The translations under genes were made by a program, and so were the position numbers. Positions 8,464 through 17,052 of a DNA stretch of 54,462 nt are shown in pieces. This DNA comes from an uncultured Clostridia bacterium (lineage in GTDB: Bacteria; Bacillota; Clostridia; Christensenellales; Aristaeellaceae), in NCBI GenBank assembly GCA_937907055.1, contig CALCTW010000024.1, forward strand, positions 1-54,462, written 5' to 3'. The notes below the pieces were generated by a model, which saw only the letters and a program-made list of their open reading frames with translations, searched no databases and was not told the origin of the DNA. Position 1 is the stretch's first letter, and the number at the start of each line of letters is the position of its first letter.

Positions 8464-9006
8464 ATGCATTTTAAAGCAACTGTGATGGAAGAAGCCGCGA
8501 TCGAGCGCGCCCTGCGCCGCATCGCGCATGAGATCCTGGAGCATTTCGGCGGAACGGAGTTCTGCCTGATCGGAATCCGCCGCCGCGGTGTGCCGCTGGC
8601 GGAAAAGATCGCGGAGAATATCCGCGCCATCGAGGGTGTACAGGTGCCGGTGGGCGAGATGGATATCACGCTGTACCGGGATGATGTGAATAAGAGCGAG
8701 GATCTGCCGCGCGTGCGCGAGACCCGTCTGGGCTTTGATGTGACGGGCAAAAACATCATTCTGGTGGATGATGTACTGTTTACCGGGCGCACGGTACGCG
8801 CCGCGATCGACGCCCTGTTCGATCTGGGCCGCCCGAAAAAGATCCAGCTGGCCATTCTGGTGGACCGCGGACATCGGGAACTGCCCATCCGTGCCGATTA
8901 TGTGGGCAAGAACATTCCCACCTCGCATACCGAGACCATCCATGTGCAGCTGCCCGTGATCGACGGGCGCAGCGGCGTGGAGATCTGGGATGAGGACAAC
9001 GAATAA
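8464..9006 (+). CDS. pyrR: Bifunctional pyr regulator / uracil phosphoribosyltransferase
   Basis: A 180-residue PRT-fold protein. PyrR binds UMP and pyr leader RNA to attenuate pyrimidine genes and also makes UMP from uracil and PRPP. The PRPP loop is ILVDDVLFTGRTVRAA at about 99-114. The family start MHFKATVMEEAAIERALRRI fixes the ATG at 8464, with GGGAG about 11 bases upstream. It is 38 bp behind the CapA-like gene and 26 bp ahead of the next gene, so the three may be co-transcribed. No PyrR-binding RNA anti-terminator was seen within the window. Confidence 0.95.
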   Translation: MHFKATVMEEAAIERALRRIAHEILEHFGGTEFCLIGIRRRGVPLAEKIAENIRAIEGVQVPVGEMDITLYRDDVNKSEDLPRVRETRLGFDVTGKNIILVDDVLFTGRTVRAAIDALFDLGRPKKIQLAILVDRGHRELPIRADYVGKNIPTSHTETIHVQLPVIDGRSGVEIWDEDNE

Positions 9007-9032
9007 CTGATCTGATATTACGAAGGAACGAT

Positions 9033-9968
9033 ATGCAAGCCAAGATCATGCTGCTGCCCGCGGACAGCGCGGGGGAAAAACTGTGCTCCTATGCCGAGCA
9101 ACTGCTGACCGAGATCGCCGTGGCCTTTTCGCACCGGATCGTGATCGTGCGCGAAAAGATCGGCGCGCGTTCGGTGCAGGCTTACGGCGCGGCCCTGACA
9201 GAGGAAACGGTGGAACAGTGCCGTGCCTGTACCGGGGTGATCTGCGGAAACGCGAACGCGGAGGGGCTGGATGAGTTGTGCGCGTGTCTGGAGATGCCGC
9301 TGCGGGTGCGCAGCGTGTATCTGCCGGCGGCGGCCGGGGTGATCCAACCGCCCTTTTATGTGGCGCGTGTGCTGGGGCAGAGCGCGGCTCTGCTGAACAA
9401 GGCGGTAAAGCAGGCCATGAAGCTGGCGCGCGAGAAGGAAATGCCGCTGACATGGGTGAGCCCCGTGGGCAGGAGCGCCAATGACTTTGTGAGCGCGGTG
9501 AATGTGGTGAAGGAGAGCTTTCCGGATGTGCGCGCCGTGCGTCTGGACGCGCCTTCCGCCATGTCGCTGATCGTTGAACAGCCGCAGAATGCCGGCGTGG
9601 TGCTGGTGCCGGCCTATGTGGGCAGCATCTTTGCCGCCGCGGGGGCTTCCCTGTGCCCGATGCCCGGCTTTTTGCGGGAATTCGCGCCGGGAAAAATGAA
9701 CGGCGTACACGCGCCGGTGCAGCCGAATGTGATGCCGAACGCGGACGAAGCGTCGCCCATCGGCATGGCGTATGCCGTGGCGGATCTGCTGCGGGATACG
9801 CTGCATCTGGAAACGGAGGCAGACTGCCTGGAATGCGCGATCGAGAATGCCCTGACCAGCGGCTTTGTGACAAGGGATATGCAGCGCCCCGGCACGAATG
9901 TGAACGGGGAAGGCATGACCGGCGTGATCCTGCGGCAGATCGAGCTGGCAGGATCCATCCTGCACTGA
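9033..9968 (+). CDS. Degenerate isocitrate/isopropylmalate dehydrogenase-like protein
   Basis: A 311-residue protein related along its length to the LeuB/Icd family but shorter than usual. Matching stretches are IMLLPADSAGEKL (for VLPGDGIGPEV), ALTEETVEQCRACTGVICG, LRVRSVYLP, LDAPSAMSLIV and ASPIGMAYAVADLLRDTL. Key residues appear lost: the catalytic lysine of KANVL (here PVGRSANDF) and the metal-binding aspartates of GDILSDE (here GSIFAAAG). The arginine segment RELTGG is missing. It is therefore probably not a normal beta-decarboxylating dehydrogenase. It follows pyrR closely. The role is unknown. Confidence 0.65.
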   Translation: MQAKIMLLPADSAGEKLCSYAEQLLTEIAVAFSHRIVIVREKIGARSVQAYGAALTEETVEQCRACTGVICGNANAEGLDELCACLEMPLRVRSVYLPAAAGVIQPPFYVARVLGQSAALLNKAVKQAMKLAREKEMPLTWVSPVGRSANDFVSAVNVVKESFPDVRAVRLDAPSAMSLIVEQPQNAGVVLVPAYVGSIFAAAGASLCPMPGFLREFAPGKMNGVHAPVQPNVMPNADEASPIGMAYAVADLLRDTLHLETEADCLECAIENALTSGFVTRDMQRPGTNVNGEGMTGVILRQIELAGSILH

Positions 9969-10005
9969 GCGGAGAGCCGCGCGGCCTTAACAGGAAATGA
10001 GAACG

Positions 10006-10030
10006 GGCCGGCTTTGAAAATGAGCCGGCC
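10006..10030 (+). promoter_or_regulatory. GC-rich hairpin just before a ribosome binding site
   Basis: GGCCGGCT pairs with AGCCGGCC around TTGAAAATG. It is followed directly by the ribosome binding sequence GGGAGG (10031-10036) of the next gene rather than a clean T-run. It may be a weak terminator or a leader structure. Confidence 0.4.
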
Positions 10031-10046
10031 GGGAGGTTTTTAGTAT

Positions 10047-11150
10047 ATGGAGTATTGTTTTCCGGATTATCAGAACTGCGGACTGAATGTGGTCTCCGCT
10101 GTGCTGAATTATTTTGGGATCGCGGACGCGCATCCGCAGCATCCGGCTGTGCAGGAACTGCTGAAAAAGAAGCATTATAAAAAGGTGGTGCTGATGCTGT
10201 TTGACGGCATGGGCACAGATATCCTTTCCAAAACGCTGCCGGAGGACGCCTTCCTGCGCACGCACATGCTGACGGAAATGAGCGCGGCTTATCCTTCCAC
10301 GACCACCTGTGCCACCTCCTCCATTGAATGCTGCCAGACCCCGAGGGAGCATGGCTGGCTGGGATGGACCGAGTACTTCAAGGAAGTGGATAAGCTGGTC
10401 GATATTTTCATCAACCGCGACCAGAACGGCGAGCCTGCCGCGCCCTATGATGTGGCGGAGACCATCAATCCCCGTCACATGGTGTTTGACCGCTTTGACG
10501 CGGTGGGCGCGAAGGGGCATTGTATCTCCCGCTTCGGAACAGATGTTATCAACGATCTGTCTGAAATGCGGTCCACGCTGCTGCGCCTGTGCGCGGATGA
10601 TGTGCCGCGCTACTGCTACTGTTACTGGGGCGATCCCGATCATACGATGCACGAAGAGGGCGTGTATGACGAGAGCGTGTTCCGCACAGTGAAAGAAGTG
10701 AATGACTATGTGGAAAGCCTGAGCCGGGAGCTGCCTGATGATGTGCTGCTGATGGTGACGGCGGATCATGGTTTGATCGACTCCAGATGGGTGTATGTGG
10801 CGGATCATCCGGAGCTGGAGAGCATGCTGCTGCGCATGCCCTCTCTGGAGCCCCGTGCCGCGGCCTTCTATGTGAAGCCGGAATGCATGGATGCCTTCCC
10901 GGCGGCCTTCAAGAAGGCGTTCGGCGAGGAGCATTTCCTGCTGATGACCAGCAAGGAATTTGTGGAAAAGGGCTATCTGGGAGACGGGAAGGATAATTTC
11001 AAACTGTGGGATTTTGTGGGCGACTATATGGCGCTGGCGATCGATCCCACCTGCATCGGCGCGAAGCGCGGCGATCATGAACTGAAGGGCGTCCATGCCG
11101 GACTGACCCGTCAGGAGATGAAAGTGCCGCTGATCGTGGCGAAAAAGTGA
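10047..11150 (+). CDS. Alkaline phosphatase superfamily phosphodiesterase / nucleotide pyrophosphatase
   Basis: A 367-residue cytosolic protein with the type I phosphodiesterase fold. Motifs are VVLMLFDGMG (metal Asp), SAAYPSTTTCATSS (nucleophile Thr region), YWGDPDHTMHEEG (metal Asp/His) and VTADHG (metal Asp/His). The C-terminal HAGLTRQEMKVPLIV matches the family end. It probably hydrolyses a phosphodiester or nucleotide sugar; the substrate cannot be told. GGGAGG lies 10 bases upstream of the ATG, and a strong terminator follows. Confidence 0.85.
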   Translation: MEYCFPDYQNCGLNVVSAVLNYFGIADAHPQHPAVQELLKKKHYKKVVLMLFDGMGTDILSKTLPEDAFLRTHMLTEMSAAYPSTTTCATSSIECCQTPREHGWLGWTEYFKEVDKLVDIFINRDQNGEPAAPYDVAETINPRHMVFDRFDAVGAKGHCISRFGTDVINDLSEMRSTLLRLCADDVPRYCYCYWGDPDHTMHEEGVYDESVFRTVKEVNDYVESLSRELPDDVLLMVTADHGLIDSRWVYVADHPELESMLLRMPSLEPRAAAFYVKPECMDAFPAAFKKAFGEEHFLLMTSKEFVEKGYLGDGKDNFKLWDFVGDYMALAIDPTCIGAKRGDHELKGVHAGLTRQEMKVPLIVAKK

Positions 11151-11161
11151 GATACACAACT

Positions 11162-11201
11162 AAAAAAGGGAACCGGGGATCGTACTCAGGTTTCCTTTTT
11201 T
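11162..11201 (+). terminator. Terminator
   Basis: AAAAAAGGGAACC pairs with GGTTTCCTTTTTT (one G-T pair) over a 14-base loop. It separates the phosphodiesterase and CotH genes. Confidence 0.8.
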
Positions 11202-11243
11202 GATATAAGCGTTTGATCATCAAAAAATCAGTGAGGAAAAAGA

Positions 11244-12779
11244 ATGAAAAACGATCGGCTTTTTACGGGAAACAGGGGAAAAGCAGGGCTGACCGGGATG
11301 CTTGTATGTGTGCTGCTTGTGATGTGCGCCTGTGTATTTACCGCGGTGGCGGAGGAGGAAAAACCGCGCGCGACCGCGGAGCCGCACGGCGAATTTGTGG
11401 AATCGAAGAACAGCTGGGCCGCCCTGCGCGGCCTGCCCCGGCTGGCGGACCGGATCCATGGGGAGGAAACAAAGATCCCCGTGGTGGCGGTGTACACGCA
11501 GGATCAGTATCCGGTGTATTCGCTGGAGGAGTACGTGCCCTGCCGGGTGTTCATGATGAACGGCGGCGAAGGCTATGACATGACGGACGCGGAGCAGGGC
11601 ATGGCGGCCGGGATCCGCGTGAGGGGCAATTCCAGCGCGTATTACGGCGTGGTGGAGGATATGCAGGGACAGCAGCTGCCCTACCGTATCCGCTTTGATG
11701 AAAAGGCCAATATGTTTGGGCTGAATAACGGGCTGGAGCGCCGCAGCTGGGTGCTGCTGAAGGCGGAATGGAACCTGGTGGCCAATGATGTGGGCTATAA
11801 GCTGGGAAAGATCCTGTTGCATGAAGGCAATTTCTGCACGGACAGTATGCTGGTGCATATGTATCTGAACGGCAAGTTTGCCGGCATCTATCTGCTGTGC
11901 GAACAGAACCAGACCGGAAAGGGCCGTGTGGAGATCGATGAGCCGAAGAAGGACTACACGGGAACGGAGACCGGGTATCTGCTGGAGATCGACAACTATG
12001 AAGAAGAGCCTTGCTTCAACGTTTATTACAGCGACGCGCGGGTGGATGTGAAGGACGAAGAAGCAGAATACACCGGCGCGGAAATGAAGGATGTCAAGAA
12101 TGAAAAGCGGGCATTCGTCAGCGCGGCCTACTCTGTGCACAGCGATATCACCGATCCCGCGCAGATGGATTTCATTGCCCAGTATGTGAACGATGTGTTC
12201 TATATCGTGTATTCCGCCTGTGAGAAGAAAGAATACTACACCTTTGACGAGGCGTGGAACGTGGTGCCGGCCGGCGCGGAGATCAAAAACGCGGAGCAGG
12301 CCGTTGCCGCCGTGATGGATGTGGATTCTGTTGTTGACATGTATATCTTGGAGGAACTTGTGTGCAACAACGATGTGGGCGAAGGCAGTTTTTATATGTG
12401 CGTGGACTTTTCTGAGAAAAGCACCTGTGAAAAACTGCGCTTCACCTGTCCGTGGGATTACGGCTGGGGCTACGAGGGCAAGCCGGACAAGGGGTATTTT
12501 GCCGGAAGATTCTGCGATAAGAGCTTTGTGAGCAAATACGGCGACCGAACCAACCCGTGGTTCATCGTGCTGTGCAAGCAGGACTGGTTCCGCGCACGTG
12601 TGACAGCACGGTTTGAGGAATGCCGGAACGATATGAACAAGATGCTGGACGCGGAGAAAAAGATGCTGGAGGGATACCGCAGGGATCTTTCCGTGGAGAA
12701 TGACTGGACGGTCAACTCCGCGCTCAGTCTGGTGGACTGGGTGAAGAACCGCATCAAGTGGTTTGACAAGGTGTATTGA
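11244..12779 (+). CDS. Secreted CotH-family protein
   Basis: A 511-residue exported protein. The N-terminal hydrophobic segment (GMLVCVLLVMCACVFTAV, residues about 18-36) is a signal peptide or anchor. CotH-type motifs follow: GIRVRGNSSA, PYRIRFDEKA, WVLLKAEWN, KLGKILLHEG, FAGIYLLCEQNQ and a late PWDYGWGYEG segment comparable to the WDxD region of the kinase fold. CotH proteins are atypical secreted protein kinases in Bacillus spores; in gut Clostridia they often occur with surface polysaccharide or cellulosome-like proteins. GTGAGGAAAAAG upstream of the ATG is the likely binding site. The substrate is unknown. Confidence 0.85.
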   Translation: MKNDRLFTGNRGKAGLTGMLVCVLLVMCACVFTAVAEEEKPRATAEPHGEFVESKNSWAALRGLPRLADRIHGEETKIPVVAVYTQDQYPVYSLEEYVPCRVFMMNGGEGYDMTDAEQGMAAGIRVRGNSSAYYGVVEDMQGQQLPYRIRFDEKANMFGLNNGLERRSWVLLKAEWNLVANDVGYKLGKILLHEGNFCTDSMLVHMYLNGKFAGIYLLCEQNQTGKGRVEIDEPKKDYTGTETGYLLEIDNYEEEPCFNVYYSDARVDVKDEEAEYTGAEMKDVKNEKRAFVSAAYSVHSDITDPAQMDFIAQYVNDVFYIVYSACEKKEYYTFDEAWNVVPAGAEIKNAEQAVAAVMDVDSVVDMYILEELVCNNDVGEGSFYMCVDFSEKSTCEKLRFTCPWDYGWGYEGKPDKGYFAGRFCDKSFVSKYGDRTNPWFIVLCKQDWFRARVTARFEECRNDMNKMLDAEKKMLEGYRRDLSVENDWTVNSALSLVDWVKNRIKWFDKVY

Positions 12780-12797
12780 CCGGGACAAAAGTTACAG

Positions 12798-12940
12798 CAG
12801 ATCACTTCAGATCACAAAAGGTTCATAAAAGGCGCGTTCAGGTCACAAAAAGCGCGTTCAGGTCACAGACTGTTCATTGCAGGTCAATGAAAAAGTGAAT
12901 ATAATCACAATATAAAAAGTGTGCCGAAGCGGCACACTTT
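12798..12940 (+). repeat. Promoter-hairpin intergenic element, copy 2
   Basis: The element contains repeats TTCAGATCAC, TTCAT, TTCAGGTCAC and TTCAGGTCAC spaced about 15-20 bp (12806-12866), then TTCATTGCAGGTCAATG with a promoter, then the hairpin AAAGTGTGCC-GAAGC-GGCACACTTT (12916-12940). Order, spacing and much of the sequence match copy 1 at 1236-1376 on the opposite strand. Confidence 0.6.
12877..12905 (+). promoter_or_regulatory. Promoter-like pair inside repeat copy 2
   Basis: TTGCAG (12877-12882), 17-bp spacer, consensus TATAAT (12900-12905). Downstream there is only the short hairpin and a convergent gene, so it would make a very short RNA. Confidence 0.55.
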
Positions 12941-12969
12941 CTGCGTTATGGGAACGCGAAAATGGGAAA

Positions 12970-13003
12970 CCGGCTGCCGAAACAGAAAACGGAAGGCAGC
13001 CGG
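12970..13003 (-). terminator. Terminator of the GH31 gene
   Basis: CCGGCTGCC (12970-12978) pairs with GGCAGCCGG (12995-13003). Read on the minus strand it is followed by TTTCCCATTTT. It lies 28 bp after the GH31 stop. Confidence 0.55.
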
Positions 13004-13031
13004 AAAAAGGAGATCCTGAGGACAGCGCGGA

Positions 13032-15110
13032 TCAGGGCGCGGTGATGAGGCGGGAGCAATCAAAGGTGATGCCCTCCGCGCTCGCGGTGAAGGAATCGCC
13101 CCGCGGCTGAAGGGTGATGGAAGTGACGGTGCCCTCTTCAAAGGAGATGCCGTCATCCGTGTACAGCTCGGTTGTGACCGGCGTGCCGGGGGTGAGCCAA
13201 CCAAGCAGGGTGAAGGCGTTGAAGCAGAGCTCCTCGGTGGATTCAGCCGGAGCGGCCAGCGGAAGCACCTGCCCCTTGCGGACGAAGAGGGGGAATTCCC
13301 GCAGGGAGAGGGGAATGTAATGATGTCCGGCGGTGAGGGGCTGCAGATCGTAATCCGCCGCGGAGCGGAAGCGGATGAGCAGCATATCTTCAGGCAGATA
13401 GACCACGCGGCCCTCGGTATTGGGGGTGTAGATGGGCGCGATCATGCAGCCGTGACCCAGCATAAGCTGATCCTCGACGCCGCGGGCGATGGGATCGGAA
13501 GGATGATCGAACACGAGAGGACGGAAGAGCATCTCATCCCGGCAGGCGGCGAGCATGAATTCGCTGTACAGCCACGGGATGAGGGCGTAACGGACGAGGA
13601 GGGTATCCCGCATCTGCGGCCACAGATCCGGGAAGCGGTAGATCTCCTGATCCCGGGTGCCGAGCGCGGAATGATTGCGCATGAGCGGCGTGAATACGCC
13701 CAGTTGCAGCCAGCGGGCGAGCAGCTCCGGCGAGGTATTGCAGCCAAAGCCGCCCAGATCGGCGCCGTTGTAGAGGAAGCCGCACATATTGAGCGCGGGA
13801 AGCTGCTTGAGATTGAGCAGGATGTGGCTCCACCACGAGCAGTTATCGCCCTGCCAGATACCGCCGTTGCGGTGCGCGCCGACGAAGGAGGAACGGGAGA
13901 ACAGCAGGAAGCGGCGGGAGGGATCGAACGCGCGCATGCCTTCCGCGGCGGCACGGGTCATCATGGCGCCGTAGAGGTTGTGGACGCGGTCATGACGGAC
14001 GGGAGCGCCGTCAACATCATGCCAAAAGCGCTTGAAGTCCTCGGGATTGTTGGCAATGCCGAGCCATGTGTCCTTGAGGCGGAAGGTCTCCCAGATGCCG
14101 AGATCCTGCCCCTTCATGGTGTCGGTGATATCAAAGGCGTTTTGCAGGGAGACATCGGAATAGAAGAGGGCCGGTTCATTCATGTCATTCCAGAAGCCTT
14201 CGGCCCCCTGCGCCATCAAATGGTGATACTGCCGGCCAAACCACGCGCGGACCTCAGGGCGCATAAAATCCGGGAACAGGCTGCGGCCCGGCCAGACAGC
14301 GCCCACGAACGGCGTGCCGTCTTCATTTTTGCAGAAATAACCCTTTTCAAGGCCCTCCGCGCAGACGGAATAATCTTTATCAAACTTGATGGCGGCATCG
14401 ATGATGGGAATGAAACGGGCGTGCTGCTCCTTCAGCCTACGGCTGAGGGCGGACATATCGGGGAATTTTTCGGGATCGACGGTGAAATCACGGAAATCAT
14501 CCATGTAGTCGATATCCATGGAGAGACCGTCCAGCGGAATGTGACGGGCGCGGTGCTCTTCAAGAACAGAGAGGATATCCTGCTCTGTCTTGTAGCCCCA
14601 GCGGCTCTGGATGTAGCCGAAGGCCCAGCGCGGCGGCATGTAGGAGCGGCCGGTGAGCTGACGGAAATCGCGGCAGAGATCGATCACGGACGCGCCCTCA
14701 AGCTCATAAACGGAGAGATCGCCGTTTTCACTGGTGATGACGGCCTCCCGGGTGTCTGTCCAGCCGAGATCGAAGGTGACACGGCCCGGATCATCGAAAA
14801 AGACGCCGAAGCAGCCGGAATCCGCGAAGAAAACAAGGAAATTGTGCGCGCCGTAAAGGCCGGGCTTGTCCTCCGTGTGGGAGGGGTCATCACTGGCCCA
14901 CGCGGCGCAGAGACTGCCGCGCTTGTTGATGCCCTTCACGCTTTCGCCGAGGCCGAAGATCATTTCCTCCGGCGCGAGCGGATGACGGAAGATGACGGCG
15001 GCGCCCTCACGGGTGACGGTGAAGCGCGTGGGGGCGGAAGCAGAGGGGGAAAGACGCTGCACGACCGCGTCGGTATCGATGGGCGTGCCAAAATCATAAC
15101 GGGTGATCAT
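13032..15110 (-). CDS. Glycoside hydrolase family 31 (alpha-glucosidase-like)
   Basis: A 692-residue intracellular glycosidase without signal peptide. The ATG at 15110 follows GGAGGTCAACC, so the open frame further upstream is not used. Order: N-terminal beta-sandwich (IFGLGESVKG), catalytic barrel (PPRWAFGYIQSRWGY, DIDYMDDFRDFTVD), nucleophile Asp309 in FWNDMNEPALF, acid/base Asp422 in WQGDNCSWW, then PLMRNHSALGTRDQEI and C-terminal beta domains. GH31 enzymes release alpha-linked glucose, xylose or related sugars; the exact specificity cannot be read here. It ends at TGA before a terminator. Confidence 0.94.
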   Translation of the reverse strand: MITRYDFGTPIDTDAVVQRLSPSASAPTRFTVTREGAAVIFRHPLAPEEMIFGLGESVKGINKRGSLCAAWASDDPSHTEDKPGLYGAHNFLVFFADSGCFGVFFDDPGRVTFDLGWTDTREAVITSENGDLSVYELEGASVIDLCRDFRQLTGRSYMPPRWAFGYIQSRWGYKTEQDILSVLEEHRARHIPLDGLSMDIDYMDDFRDFTVDPEKFPDMSALSRRLKEQHARFIPIIDAAIKFDKDYSVCAEGLEKGYFCKNEDGTPFVGAVWPGRSLFPDFMRPEVRAWFGRQYHHLMAQGAEGFWNDMNEPALFYSDVSLQNAFDITDTMKGQDLGIWETFRLKDTWLGIANNPEDFKRFWHDVDGAPVRHDRVHNLYGAMMTRAAAEGMRAFDPSRRFLLFSRSSFVGAHRNGGIWQGDNCSWWSHILLNLKQLPALNMCGFLYNGADLGGFGCNTSPELLARWLQLGVFTPLMRNHSALGTRDQEIYRFPDLWPQMRDTLLVRYALIPWLYSEFMLAACRDEMLFRPLVFDHPSDPIARGVEDQLMLGHGCMIAPIYTPNTEGRVVYLPEDMLLIRFRSAADYDLQPLTAGHHYIPLSLREFPLFVRKGQVLPLAAPAESTEELCFNAFTLLGWLTPGTPVTTELYTDDGISFEEGTVTSITLQPRGDSFTASAEGITFDCSRLITAP

Positions 15111-15266
15111 GGTTGACCTCCGAAAGTAAGCATTGATAAAAGCATTGTAACACAAGACAGGCAAACGGGGAACGGGGGAATGAAATTTATCGGGGTCTGG
15201 GATGAAAATGTGAAACAGCACGGCGAAAAGCAGGCGGCAGCGCGTGAAAAAAGCGGCAGCGCAAAC

Positions 15267-15296
15267 AAAAACGCCTCCCTGTGTCGCGGGGAAGCG
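15267..15296 (-). terminator. Terminator of the 15.3-15.9 kb gene
   Basis: On the minus strand CGCTTCCC (15296-15289) pairs with GGGAGGCG (15279-15272), followed by TTTTT (15271-15267). It sits shortly after the membrane gene's stop. Confidence 0.6.
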
Positions 15297-15315
15297 TGTG
15301 AGGATGGGAACGGGA

Positions 15316-15864
15316 TCAGCCGCGGCGGCGGGCTTGCAGCCGCGCGGCCAGGGCGAGAACACGGGGGCGGTTGTAGCGCTGGAGGATGATGAAGGGAACC
15401 TCCTGAACCGCGGAAAACACCGAGGTGATGAGAAAGACCGGCAGGTGTCCGAACCGGATGGAAGCGAGCACCGGCAGGAAGCAAAGGGGCAGGATGGTCT
15501 CGTGGACGAGCTCTGCCTGACACATGGCCCCGGCGATCTGCTGCCAGGAGCGGAGGCGGGGATCAAAGTCGGAAGGCGTGTAGGAGGGCAGGAAACGCTT
15601 CCAGCGCCGGACACGGAGAAGATCGTACAGACGGGTCTCGGCTGCCGGGACACGGAACCAACGATGATCCGGGGGAACGTGATTGTGCAGAGCACGGTCA
15701 TAAAGCAGCCCCACGATGAGGCGCATGAGAAAATGATAGGCGATGGTACTGAATGTGATGGCGAGCGTGAGGAACACATCCAGACGCAGCGTGAGAAAAA
15801 GGACCGTAAAGGCAACGGCGCAGACGCACAGAAGCAGCGTGATCCTGCGGATGAAGGAAGACAA
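15316..15864 (-). CDS. Membrane protein resembling CrtO-type acyltransferases
   Basis: A 182-residue membrane protein. The start is TTG at 15864, preceded at six bases by GGAGG. There are two N-terminal membrane spans (LLLCVCAVAFTVLFLTL; LTLAITFSTIAYHFLM) and hydrophobic segments near 130-165. The central motif RLYDLLRVRRWKRFLPSYTP and a later CQAELVHE recall glycosyl-4,4'-diaponeurosporenoate acyltransferase-like proteins, a broad family in Clostridia without carotenoids. That link rests on short motifs only. It lies downstream of the dCMP deaminase gene on the same strand. Confidence 0.6.
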   Translation of the reverse strand: MSSFIRRITLLLCVCAVAFTVLFLTLRLDVFLTLAITFSTIAYHFLMRLIVGLLYDRALHNHVPPDHRWFRVPAAETRLYDLLRVRRWKRFLPSYTPSDFDPRLRSWQQIAGAMCQAELVHETILPLCFLPVLASIRFGHLPVFLITSVFSAVQEVPFIILQRYNRPRVLALAARLQARRRG

Positions 15865-15951
15865 TGGATACCTCCGGGAACAGCGGGAAGGGGCGGATCA
15901 ATCCGCGAGGTCCTCGTATTTTTCGAGAATGACACCGGACTCGCTGAAGAT

Positions 15952-15954
15952 CTA
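15952..15954 (-). other. In-frame TAG in dCMP deaminase
   Basis: This TAG falls where relatives have Glu or Gln (TL-TAG-IFSESGV against QELFEQAGV). No frameshift or other stop precedes the TGA at 15898. Confidence 0.7.
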
Positions 15955-16356
15955 AAGCGTGAAGGTGTCCGGATAACCCTGTTCGTACACCACGCGGCGG
16001 ATGCCGGCGTTGACGATCATCTTGGCGCAGATGGAGCAGGGCTGATGGGTGCAATACAATGTGGCACCGTCGATGCTGATGCCCAGCCTGGCGGCCTGCA
16101 GAATGGCGTTCTGCTCCGCGTGGGCGGCATAGCAAACCTCGGCGCGGGTGCCGCTCTCGATGCCCATCTTGCGGCGCAGGCATTCGCCGCGCTCCTTGCA
16201 GGTCTTCATGCCGGCGGGCGCGCCGTTGTAGCCGGTGGTCATGATGCGCTTGTCCTTGACGATGACGCAGCCGATCTCACGGCCGGGAGCGAAGCAGCTG
16301 GACCATGTGGCGACCACACGGCTCATTTCCATAAAGCGTTTATCCCATTTATTCAT
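15952..16356 (-). CDS. dCMP deaminase family protein with in-frame TAG near the C terminus
   Basis: A zinc deaminase, dCMP to dUMP. Zinc ligands are His79 (HAEQNAI, with catalytic Glu81), Cys107 and Cys110 (PCSIC). Conventional translation gives 134 residues and stops at TAG (plus 15954-15952) after YPDTFTL. The same frame continues for 17 codons (IFSESGVILEKYEDLAD) to TGA at 15900-15898. That continuation matches the normal family end (compare ELFEQAGVTVEQV in Bacillus ComEB), so the TAG interrupts a complete gene. It starts 3 bp after the MTA/SAH nucleosidase stop, so it is in that operon. Confidence 0.9.
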   Translation of the reverse strand: MNKWDKRFMEMSRVVATWSSCFAPGREIGCVIVKDKRIMTTGYNGAPAGMKTCKERGECLRRKMGIESGTRAEVCYAAHAEQNAILQAARLGISIDGATLYCTHQPCSICAKMIVNAGIRRVVYEQGYPDTFTL

Positions 16357-16359
16357 GGT

Positions 16360-17052
16360 TCAGGCCTCCTGATAATGCTGAAGGAAGTATTCCAGCAGAC
16401 GGACGGACTGATCCGCCGCGTGCTGGGCATTGATGAAATAAGCGGTGCCGCTGTCCACCACTGTATCGGAAATGGTGCGGTAGGCGGCATAGGGGATCTG
16501 ATTTTCGTAGCAGACCTGCGCGATGGCGCCGCCCTCCATATCACAGGCGGCGGCGTTGAAGGCCTTGCCCAGCGCGCGCTTGCGATCCGCCCCGCAGATG
16601 AACTGATCGCCCGTGGCGATGGCAGCGGTGAGGGTGTGCATGGAAAGGGCTTCGGCAGCCTGCTGCAGCCGCGCGGTGAGGGCGGCATCGCAGGGGACTT
16701 CGATGATATTGGGGCCGCTGATGAGACCGACCGGATCCCCGATGGGGCTGGTATCGATATCATGCTGCACCTCGCCGGAGGCGATGACGCAATCCGCGAT
16801 CTTCAGGGTGTCATCCAGCGCGCCGGCGACACCGATGTTGAGCACGGCGGTGACGGGGTATTTGATGAGCATGATCTGCGCGCAGACCGCGGCATGCACC
16901 TTGCCGATGCCGCAGCGGGCGACCACGCAGGGCACGCCCTCCAGCAGACCTTTGGTGAAGCGGCTGTAGCCGCAGGTGAATTCTTCTGTATCCGTCATGC
17001 GGGCAAAGAGCTTTTCGGTCTCCTTGTCCATGGCGCCGATAATGCCAAGCAT
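16360..17052 (-). CDS. mtnN: 5'-methylthioadenosine/S-adenosylhomocysteine nucleosidase
   Basis: A 230-residue cytosolic hydrolase that splits MTA and SAH to adenine and thioribose sugars, part of methionine salvage. The fold signature is IIGAMDKE at the N terminus, VVARCGIGKVHAA, LNIGVAGAL, GDQFICG, AACDMEGGAIAQVCY and TISDTVVD with the catalytic Asp. AGAGG lies 6-9 bases before the ATG. It lies between the M19 dipeptidase (62 bp upstream) and the dCMP deaminase (3 bp downstream) and is probably co-transcribed with both. Confidence 0.95.
   Translation of the reverse strand: MLGIIGAMDKETEKLFARMTDTEEFTCGYSRFTKGLLEGVPCVVARCGIGKVHAAVCAQIMLIKYPVTAVLNIGVAGALDDTLKIADCVIASGEVQHDIDTSPIGDPVGLISGPNIIEVPCDAALTARLQQAAEALSMHTLTAAIATGDQFICGADRKRALGKAFNAAACDMEGGAIAQVCYENQIPYAAYRTISDTVVDSGTAYFINAQHAADQSVRLLEYFLQHYQEA

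Noticed and set aside
15111..15935. N-terminal extension of the GH31 gene
   Set aside because: GGAGGT precedes the ATG at 15110, and the upstream frame overlaps another gene in a different frame.
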